The notes under the pieces: model-generated
Seen by the model: only the letters and a program-made list of their open reading frames with translations
What the model was told of the DNA's origin: nothing
Database searches by the model: none
Position numbers and translations under genes: made by a program
Shown here: in pieces, positions 59,101 through 64,000 of the stretch
Position numbering within the stretch: the stretch's first letter is position 1
Layout of the letters: each line of letters begins with the position of its first letter
Source of the DNA: Pseudoalteromonas rhizosphaerae
GTDB taxonomy: Bacteria; Pseudomonadota; Gammaproteobacteria; Enterobacterales; Alteromonadaceae
Length of the DNA stretch: 64,000 nt
Direction: 5' to 3'
NCBI RefSeq assembly: GCF_902498845.1
Contig: NZ_CABVLM010000003.1
Coordinates: forward strand, 62,001 to 126,000

Positions 59101-59491
59101 GGCCCTGCTTTCAACCTTAGAAAACAGCCAAGCCCCTGAGCAGCAGGCGCAAATAATTCAGCAATTGCAGATAGAGTTTAATGCGGTCAATGAGTTGTTA
59201 GCTAGAAAAACGAGCAGCTGTATAGCTGTGCAAAGCAGCGAAAAAAATACCCAAGTACTATCGCTCAGCGAATTTAAAATACTGTGTGAACAACTGCGTA
59301 AAGACGCAGAAAATGCAGAGCTCAATGATGAGTTGTTAGCAACATTAGCAGACAATGCCCCCGCTACTTATCAAAGTGATGTGGATGCATTAATCGAATA
59401 TTTCGACCAGTTTGACTTTGAAAATGCCCAGAGTACTCTTATTGCATTAATAGAGCTGCTCAATCAGGCAGCAAATTTGGAAACACACTGA
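56150..59491 (+). CDS. MHYT-PAS hybrid sensor histidine kinase with HPt
   Basis: 1113 residues. Seven-helix MHYT sensor (about 10-260) with M-H-F-I-G-M, M-H-Y-S-G-M and M-H-Y-M-G-M motifs that may bind copper; PAS domains at about 270-390 and 400-525; HisKA with H547 (M-S-H-E-I-R-T-P-M-N-S); HATPase (about 645-770); receiver domain with D830 (L-M-D-I-H-M-P); and an HPt domain with H969 (L-H-T-L-K-G). A full internal phosphorelay. Stop overlaps the HD-GYP gene by one base, so that regulator is the probable target. Confidence 0.93.
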   Translation: MLTAFFITDHDPSLLINGVYDPFLVALSVLTAIFSAFFATYMIDLAKETRFKSYQKLANSTASLVLSGGIWSMHFIGMLAFSLCTNISYDPTLTFLSFIPAFLACLTGVSLLVKNNATIFSLILPSVLLGAGIGTMHYSGMAAMELSPLLRYDPLMFGLSIIVAVVLAFISLYARFNIKKHLPTLNSLQTRLISAIILGFAVAGMHYMGMAATRFVATSPLIGNDSASSELTFVAISVVFATIILTAIVAIINGMVRYRMLLEEKTGNESRLEAILSTAIDGIVTINNRGIILSFNNAAENIFGWHSTDVKGKNIKMLMADDIAAEHDEYLLKAHHIDLGKVIGVNRDVLAKHKQGHLFPIRLGIGEANQPGQESIFVGFITDLTEQRKLQQNLIAQEQQYRSLMNNMPGVVFRCQLDKSWSMIFISPSINEVTGYVPSEFINQHIQFSDLIFKDDNKRINKSVEQAIAAKSQYSIEYRLRHRSGKLIWVLEKGSFEFNKQGEAIWIDGVIIDISERREYEDKLKLAKIAAEDAAQAKQSFMANMSHEIRTPMNSIIGFSDLLMDTPLDQDQQKHLIIVNNAARSLLRLLNEILDSAKLEKGKLTIELVHFNLQAVLDSIISTFWLEAKKKDLELTLTIKESVHPTYYGDPGRIRQVLTNLIGNAVKFTAQGSVNVTVSTTQNNYLFFEVQDTGIGIAKDRLKAVFQPFEQADGTTTRRFGGTGLGTTISKQLVELMGGIINVVSEEDKGSCFYFSLPLEVGDETQVNYFDKLHTQLPKLRILVVDDIAQNVELLQLLLSRDQHTISSASNGLEAIAIFEKQDFDVILMDIHMPECDGIAATEKIREIEQQRQLKKTPIIALTASVLQQDKLTAKKAGMNGFANKPVDINQLNQEIAQVLGFGLNIETQIAHSDPAAQHIDFKKGQQLWGSKCKQLSEIHRFFKEQQATCDIIFNDGLNALKDINGTLHTLKGLSGNLGLPTMMALLSTLENSQAPEQQAQIIQQLQIEFNAVNELLARKTSSCIAVQSSEKNTQVLSLSEFKILCEQLRKDAENAELNDELLATLADNAPATYQSDVDALIEYFDQFDFENAQSTLIALIELLNQAANLETH

Positions 59492-60480
59492 TGGACTTAA
59501 TAACCGAACGCCCACGAATTCTTATTGTTGATGATGAACCCGCCAACCTTAAAGTCATGCGCGAAGTATTAGGGAATCAATATCGCCTCTCTTTTGCTAA
59601 ATCGGGTGATGCCGCGCTCGCGTTAGTTGAAAAAGAGCCACCCAAACTCATTCTACTCGATATTATGATGCCAAATATGAGTGGTTTTGAAGTATGTCAG
59701 CTGCTTAAACAAAACCCTGCTACTGAGCATATTCCAGTCATTTTTGTGACTGCACTTGCGGATGAAAGTGATGAGTTTAAAGGTTTTGAAATTGGCGCGG
59801 TAGATTACATAACCAAGCCTATTAGTCCTGCAATCGTAAGAGCGCGTGTTAAAACTCATTTATCCCTAGTTCAGGCTGAGCAGCTAAAGTTGGCTCACGT
59901 TGATTTAGTCCATCGTTTAGGGTGCGCTGCCGAGTATAAAGACACCGATACTGGCGAGCATATTGTGCGCATGAGTAAATACAGTAAAATTTTAGCACTA
60001 GCCTATGGAATGAATGAACAACATGCTGAGCTTCTCAAACAAGCAGCGCCGATGCATGACATTGGTAAAATCGGCATTCCCGATGCAATCTTGCTTAAAC
60101 CAGGGAAATTAACAGCCGAAGAATTTGAACACATGAAACAGCATGCCAAAATCGGCGCTAAAATTTTAGCAAACTCGTCATCGCCGTTATTGCAGCTCGC
60201 CTATATACTTGCGATGGAGCATCATGAAAAATGGGATGGATCAGGTTATCCAAACGGTCTTAAAGGTGAGGAAATTTCGATTGAAGGACGTATTGTGGCA
60301 ATCGCCGATGTATTCGATGCACTTACCTCTAAACGTCCCTATAAGCAAGCTTGGAGCGTTGATGAAGCCATAAGTCATATGCGCGAGCAAGCTGGTAAAC
60401 ACTTTGATCCTCAGCTTATCGCACTATTTGAAGGCCAGCTAGATGCTGTTTTAGCAGTGTACTCTGCCTACCAAGGCTAA
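59491..60480 (+). CDS. Response regulator with HD-GYP phosphodiesterase
   Basis: 329 residues. Receiver domain with D57 (L-L-D-I-M-M-P), then an HD-GYP domain: M-H-D-I-G-K-I-G-I-P-D around H189/D190 and H-H-E-K-W-D-G-S-G-Y-P at 244-254, all intact, so c-di-GMP hydrolysis is expected. Translationally coupled to the MHYT hybrid kinase. Convergent with the VOC gene, 7 bp apart. Confidence 0.95.
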   Translation: MDLITERPRILIVDDEPANLKVMREVLGNQYRLSFAKSGDAALALVEKEPPKLILLDIMMPNMSGFEVCQLLKQNPATEHIPVIFVTALADESDEFKGFEIGAVDYITKPISPAIVRARVKTHLSLVQAEQLKLAHVDLVHRLGCAAEYKDTDTGEHIVRMSKYSKILALAYGMNEQHAELLKQAAPMHDIGKIGIPDAILLKPGKLTAEEFEHMKQHAKIGAKILANSSSPLLQLAYILAMEHHEKWDGSGYPNGLKGEEISIEGRIVAIADVFDALTSKRPYKQAWSVDEAISHMREQAGKHFDPQLIALFEGQLDAVLAVYSAYQG

Positions 60481-60487
60481 CCATATG

Positions 60488-60877
60488 CTAGATGTTGGCC
60501 GAGATATATGCATAGTCATGAGAGGTGATTTCATGACTATTACCACTTAAATCCTGAAAATAAACAGAGTATGTAACTTTGTGATCAGCAACCACGGTTT
60601 TAATATTTAAGTCAGCCAAATGCTTAAGCCAAGCGATAAACTGCTCTCCAGATGCGCCAAATGCAATCCCTTTACTACTGCCCTCTCGCTCAAATAACGC
60701 TAAGCGAATAGTTGCCGCAGGATCTTCTAGTGTTAAAGGCCCAGTACCCTCATCCCAAAAAGCAAGCTCTGGCACAATATTAAATCCAAGGACTGTTTTG
60801 TACCACGTGACGGCTTGCGCAAGGTTAGTCACATTTAAATGGCAATGATCGACACCAGATAAAGTAGGCATTGCCAT
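60488..60877 (-). CDS. VOC (glyoxalase-fold) protein
   Basis: 129 residues with paired beta-alpha-beta-beta-beta modules. D-H-C-H-L-N-V-T-N-L-A-Q-A-V-T-W-Y (about 10-26) and the late S-G-N-S-H-E-I-T (about 111-118) supply likely metal ligands H and E. Substrate unknown. Shares one base with the upstream HD gene, so both form an operon. Confidence 0.88.
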   Translation of the reverse strand: MAMPTLSGVDHCHLNVTNLAQAVTWYKTVLGFNIVPELAFWDEGTGPLTLEDPAATIRLALFEREGSSKGIAFGASGEQFIAWLKHLADLNIKTVVADHKVTYSVYFQDLSGNSHEITSHDYAYISANI

Positions 60878-61542
60878 TAGCCAATCTCCGACTTAAGTTG
60901 TTCAATAAATACCTGCATATATTCAGTACGACGCACCGCTTCTGCTTTTGCTGAAGGTGTATTCATACTCTGTGCAATATGTAATAGCTTGATGAAGAAG
61001 TGATCTAATGTATACAAGCTGTCATCCGGGCTGCGGTGGGCGCAAAATGGATCGTCAGGGTGATATAAATTGCGTCCGATTGAGCCCCCTACTTTCATAC
61101 AGCGGCTGACACCAATTGCTCCTAACGCATCTATACGATCAGCATCTTGAACGATTTGTGCTTCCACACTTTCAATTGCAATGTTAGCGCTAAAACTATG
61201 GGCTACAATAGCATGATGAATGGCATCAAAATATTGCGCGTCATACCCTATTGACGCTAAAAATGAAATTGCTTTATCTGCGGCCATTGTTGAAGCTTTA
61301 GCGCGATCCGGGTGGTTTTTAGCCACTGCAACACAGTCATGCAACCATGCTGCGGGTAACACCACGTCCATCGAAGCATCTTCAGCAAAGCATAGCTGTT
61401 TTGCAACACGCACGACTCGTTCAATATGGGTAATATCGTGGGCGACATCAGCACTCACTAACGACAAAATAAAAGCACGGCAATGATTTTCTAGCTGTTG
61501 CAACGGCTCAGATAATACTAAAACGGGCAAACGTTGTTCCAT
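60877..61542 (-). CDS. HD-domain phosphohydrolase (YedJ/YpgQ-like)
   Basis: 221 residues. A-H-D-I-T-H-I-E-R-V (about 34-43), W-L-H-D-C (about 67-71) and later I-V-Q-D-A-D-R-I-D-A-L-G (about 130-141) make a complete HD metal site. Family members hydrolyse nucleotides or related phosphates. Overlaps the VOC gene start. Start M-E-Q-R-L-P. Confidence 0.88.
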   Translation of the reverse strand: MEQRLPVLVLSEPLQQLENHCRAFILSLVSADVAHDITHIERVVRVAKQLCFAEDASMDVVLPAAWLHDCVAVAKNHPDRAKASTMAADKAISFLASIGYDAQYFDAIHHAIVAHSFSANIAIESVEAQIVQDADRIDALGAIGVSRCMKVGGSIGRNLYHPDDPFCAHRSPDDSLYTLDHFFIKLLHIAQSMNTPSAKAEAVRRTEYMQVFIEQLKSEIG

Positions 61543-61680
61543 AAATCCTGTAATTTCAAATTAATGCATTGAATTACTGTTACTTTACCGCGGTTATAGG
61601 CTGTTGTGCAAAACATTCATTGTATGTTCGAGCCTGCTTCACTAAAATACGCTCTTAATTTATCCGTAATGAGAAGCCTA

Positions 61681-62871
61681 ATGTCATCTGTCGTATACCT
61701 AGAAGCTGGTCGTGAAAAATCACTAAAAAGAAAACACCCATGGTTGTTTTCAAAAGCCATCAAAAAAATAAAAGGTAAGCCAGGTTTAGGTGACACAGTG
61801 ACCATTCACGATAGTAATGGTAAATTTTTAGCTACAGCGGCTTACAGTCCGCACTCACAGATCCGCGCGCGTGTTTGGAGCTTTGATGAAACAGAAATCA
61901 TCGACCAAGCTTTTTTTGAACGTCGCTTACGTCGTGCCTTTGCGGCACGCGAGCAAGTAATTACTGAAGGTGGCTTAACGGGATTTCGGTTATGTGCCGC
62001 CGAGTCTGATTTTTTACCAGGTGTAACCATTGATAAATTTGACAACTTTTTAGTGTGTCAGTTATTAAGTGCCGGTGCTGAGCGCCATAAAGGTGAAATA
62101 GTTGGCGCTTTAATCGCTATTTTCCCAGGCTGTAACGTGTATGAGCGCTCTGATGTCGATGTGCGCACCAAAGAAGGCTTAGAGCCGACCATGGGCGTGT
62201 TATGGGGTAATAAACCTGAGCAGCCAGTATTAATTGAAGAAAATGGTTTTAAAATTGAAGTCGACATTCTCGAAGGCCATAAAACCGGTTTCTATCTTGA
62301 CCAACGTGATAGCCGTGCTGCATTAGAGCGTTTTTCAAAAGATAAAAGAGTACTTAACTGTTTTAGCTACACTGGTACCTTTTCATTGTATGCGCTGCGT
62401 GGCGGCTGCGAGCATGTTACTAACGTTGACGTATCGCAACCCGCGCTTGATACCGCAAAACGTAATGTCGAGCACAATAATCTTGATTTAGATAAAGTTG
62501 ACTTCATAAAACAAGATGTATTTAAATTACTACGCCAATACCGTGAAGATGGGGTGTTATTCGATACTATCGTTATGGACCCACCTAAATTTGCTGATAA
62601 CAAAGCACAACTAACGGGTGCGTGTCGTGGCTATAAAGATATCAATATGATTGCCATGCAAATTCTTAAACCAGGTGGTACGTTGCTTACGTTCTCATGT
62701 TCAGGTTTAATGGAGCAAAATTTATTTCAAAAAGTGGTTGCTGATGCAGCCCTTGATGCTGGCAAGGATTTGTTGATCATGGAGCGTTTAAACCAAGCTG
62801 CTGATCATCCAATCGCAGGCAGTTACCCTGAAGGTTTTTACCTAAAAGGCCTGATCTGTAAAGTTTACTAA
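61681..62871 (+). CDS. rlmI: 23S rRNA (cytosine-1962-C5)-methyltransferase
   Basis: 396 residues from the ATG at 61681, the same length as E. coli RlmI, with GAGAAG five bases upstream; the frame is open 75 bp further but that part is unlike the family. N-terminal PUA domain ([16 protein letters not shown]), a SAM-binding Rossmann core (V-L-N-C-F-S-Y-T-G), M-D-P-P-K-F (about 323-328) and F-S-C-S-G (catalytic Cys near 367). It modifies C1962 during 50S assembly. Confidence 0.94.
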   Translation: MSSVVYLEAGREKSLKRKHPWLFSKAIKKIKGKPGLGDTVTIHDSNGKFLATAAYSPHSQIRARVWSFDETEIIDQAFFERRLRRAFAAREQVITEGGLTGFRLCAAESDFLPGVTIDKFDNFLVCQLLSAGAERHKGEIVGALIAIFPGCNVYERSDVDVRTKEGLEPTMGVLWGNKPEQPVLIEENGFKIEVDILEGHKTGFYLDQRDSRAALERFSKDKRVLNCFSYTGTFSLYALRGGCEHVTNVDVSQPALDTAKRNVEHNNLDLDKVDFIKQDVFKLLRQYREDGVLFDTIVMDPPKFADNKAQLTGACRGYKDINMIAMQILKPGGTLLTFSCSGLMEQNLFQKVVADAALDAGKDLLIMERLNQAADHPIAGSYPEGFYLKGLICKVY

Positions 62872-62883
62872 ACTGACTGCAAC

Positions 62884-62912
62884 TAATTAACCTGAGTTCA
62901 TCAGGTTAATTA
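62884..62912. terminator. Hairpin between rlmI and PilZ gene
   Basis: TAATTAACCTGA (62884-62895) and TCAGGTTAATTA (62901-62912): a perfect 12-bp stem with a 5-base loop. It overlaps the PilZ gene's stop codon. No U-run follows, but position between convergent genes suggests a 3' end for both. Confidence 0.65.
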
Positions 62913-63202
62913 AACTGCATTATTTCTAGCCCAGCGGTTACCGTGCCATCACTTTCTTTGCTGGCACGAACGACTTTTGCTGTTGCATCAAGTGGTGCAA
63001 TGGCAGGGCTGGTCGAATCAATATTCACCTTCACAATGGTGCCCAGTTCAAGTAATTCATCCAACTGCAGTGACAACCCAGTTGCACTTAAATCGACACA
63101 TACAGCATCAAAATGTTGATCAGCGACTGGCTCAAGTGTGGTTAATTTTGCCTGTGCATTTAATTGCATACGTCTAAAATTACGTTTATCTTCATTTAGC
63201 AT
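62906..63202 (-). CDS. PilZ-domain c-di-GMP-binding protein
   Basis: 98 residues from the ATG at 63202, preceded by AGGAG; an upstream extension of 26 residues runs into the neighbouring gene and is rejected. R-N-F-R-R at about 7-11 and D-L-S-A-T-G at about 37-42 are the two halves of the PilZ c-di-GMP site. It follows the receiver-domain gene by 8 bp. Confidence 0.9.
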   Translation of the reverse strand: MLNEDKRNFRRMQLNAQAKLTTLEPVADQHFDAVCVDLSATGLSLQLDELLELGTIVKVNIDSTSPAIAPLDATAKVVRASKESDGTVTAGLEIMQFN

Positions 63203-63210
63203 AATAACTC

Positions 63211-63618
63211 CTAAACAACCGTATTGATTTTTTCTAATAACCCCACGACCGAAAAAGGCTTCACCACATAGGCATCGCAACCGGCATCAAAACCAGCTTG
63301 TTGTTCCTGTACGGATTCTAAGCCTGACACCATAACAACAGGAATATTACGAGTTTCAGGGGTGTTCTTCAACATTCGACACGTGTCGTAACCATCTAGG
63401 CCGGGCATACATACATCGAGTAAAATCGCATCCGGTGGATTTGCAATAGCCGACGATAAACAGCTCTTACCTGATTCAGCATAACTGAGCTCAAAATCCG
63501 CTGATAAAGCGACTTTGAGCATTTCAAAATTAAAGTACTCGTCATCTACAACTAGTAAACGCGGGTGTGTATTAGCGGATGAGCGCATGGTTAATATCAG
63601 TTCCTTCTCATCTAACAA
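63211..63618 (-). CDS. Single-domain response regulator
   Basis: 135 residues, REC domain only: V-D-D-E-Y (about 23-27), phospho-acceptor in L-L-D-V-C-M-P (D near 68), and the V-K-P at about 119-121. The TTG at 63618 has AAGGA at correct spacing, while the ATG at 63588 does not, so TTG is preferred. No output domain; the co-transcribed PilZ protein is a possible partner. Confidence 0.9.
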   Translation of the reverse strand: MLDEKELILTMRSSANTHPRLLVVDDEYFNFEMLKVALSADFELSYAESGKSCLSSAIANPPDAILLDVCMPGLDGYDTCRMLKNTPETRNIPVVMVSGLESVQEQQAGFDAGCDAYVVKPFSVVGLLEKINTVV

Positions 63619-63660
63619 ATATTTCCTTCCAAGGTATTCGATGTTTACTAAATACCAAAC

Positions 63661-64000
63661 TCAATCAATTTCTTTCAGAGCATTCAATACACGCTTAGCT
63701 GAAATCGGATACGGTGTCCCTAACGTTTGCGCAAACAAGGATACTCTAAGCTCTTGTTGCATCCAAAAAATATCCTGCAATTGTTGCGGAGCAGGCATTC
63801 CAGGCGGCACTTTTTTCAGCTGTTTTTGATACTCTTGAGCAACCTTTTCTAACTCAAGTACACATAATCTGTCACGATTTGGATCAACTGGCAACTTTTC
63901 TAAGCGTTTTTCTATTGCTTTTAAGTAACGAATTAAATCACTAAGTTTGTCTGCGCCATGATTTGAAACAAAGCCTTTGAATACCAAAGATCCCAGTTGG
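63661..64000 (-). CDS. hrpA: ATP-dependent RNA helicase HrpA, C-terminal end
   Basis: Partial: the gene enters from the right edge and stops at 63661; the frame is open to base 64000. The last residues, W-M-x-x-E-L-R-V-S-L-F-A-Q and L-G-T-P-Y-P-I-S-x-K-R-V, match the DUF3418 C terminus of HrpA, a DExH helicase. A TTG at 63987 is internal and not a start. Confidence 0.88.
   Translation of the reverse strand, partial: QLGSLVFKGFVSNHGADKLSDLIRYLKAIEKRLEKLPVDPNRDRLCVLELEKVAQEYQKQLKKVPPGMPAPQQLQDIFWMQQELRVSLFAQTLGTPYPISAKRVLNALKEID

Overview
The window is a stretch of a marine gammaproteobacterial chromosome, most likely Pseudoalteromonas or a close Alteromonadales relative. I infer this from gene order, from an AT-rich base composition with dense non-overlapping genes, and from the many TonB, c-di-GMP and FecI/FecR genes. 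The backbone follows the Escherichia coli ubiF-miaB-ybeZ-ybeY-ybeX-lnt // ybeL-leuS-lptE-holA-nadD-rsfS-rlmH-mrdA-mrdB-rlpA-dacA-ybeD-lipB-lipA order, including Gln and Leu tRNA genes beside ubiF.

Layout. 1-766: tRNA-Gln and tRNA-Leu genes in a tandem ~365-bp duplication, each unit with a broken tRNA-Leu copy; a 7-bp tandem array (788-881) follows. 960-1121: a 162-bp miniature inverted-repeat element, with an inverted second copy at 11410-11571. 1163-8071: ubiF (leftward) divergent from miaB, ybeZ, ybeY, corC and lnt (rightward). 8152-32167: accessory block splitting the backbone. It holds membrane proteins, an enoyl-CoA hydratase homologue, a small SDR, two lipoproteins, a large tricorn-type protease with an 18-bp inverted repeat over its start codon, and a TonB receptor / tryptophan halogenase-like / SapC / DUF6445 operon facing a FecI-FecR pair and a sugar-porter MFS gene; a FKBP isomerase and a Lon-like protease close the block. 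32249-45651: the conserved envelope and lipoate cluster. 45926-48910: a ligand-propeller diguanylate cyclase. 49208-53480: an RRM protein, an M28 peptidase and small conserved proteins. 53593-54104: two identical tRNA-Tyr genes followed by a 15-bp x 17 minisatellite that runs into the stop codon of a YgjP-like metallopeptidase. 54920-55900: a pentapeptide-repeat potassium-channel-like protein. 56150-60480: an MHYT hybrid kinase translationally coupled to an HD-GYP regulator. 60488-64000: VOC and HD proteins, rlmI, a PilZ/REC pair, and the 3' end of hrpA.

How the parts work together. The backbone cluster covers ubiquinone hydroxylation, tRNA and rRNA maturation, lipoprotein N-acylation, LPS transport (LptE), cell elongation (PBP2/RodA/RlpA/PBP5) and lipoylation. 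The 19-29 kb locus looks like a surface-signalled nutrient uptake system: a receptor with an N-terminal signalling domain can act on FecR/FecI, and the adjoining sugar porter suggests a carbohydrate substrate. The halogenase-like enzyme, SapC and the HxD...H...R protein encoded with it have no settled function and are the best candidates in the window for undescribed biology. The right arm is rich in c-di-GMP signalling (GGDEF, HD-GYP, PilZ).

Limits. Domain calls come from reading translated motifs, without database searches. Start codons were adjusted where ribosome-binding sites or family length argued for it.
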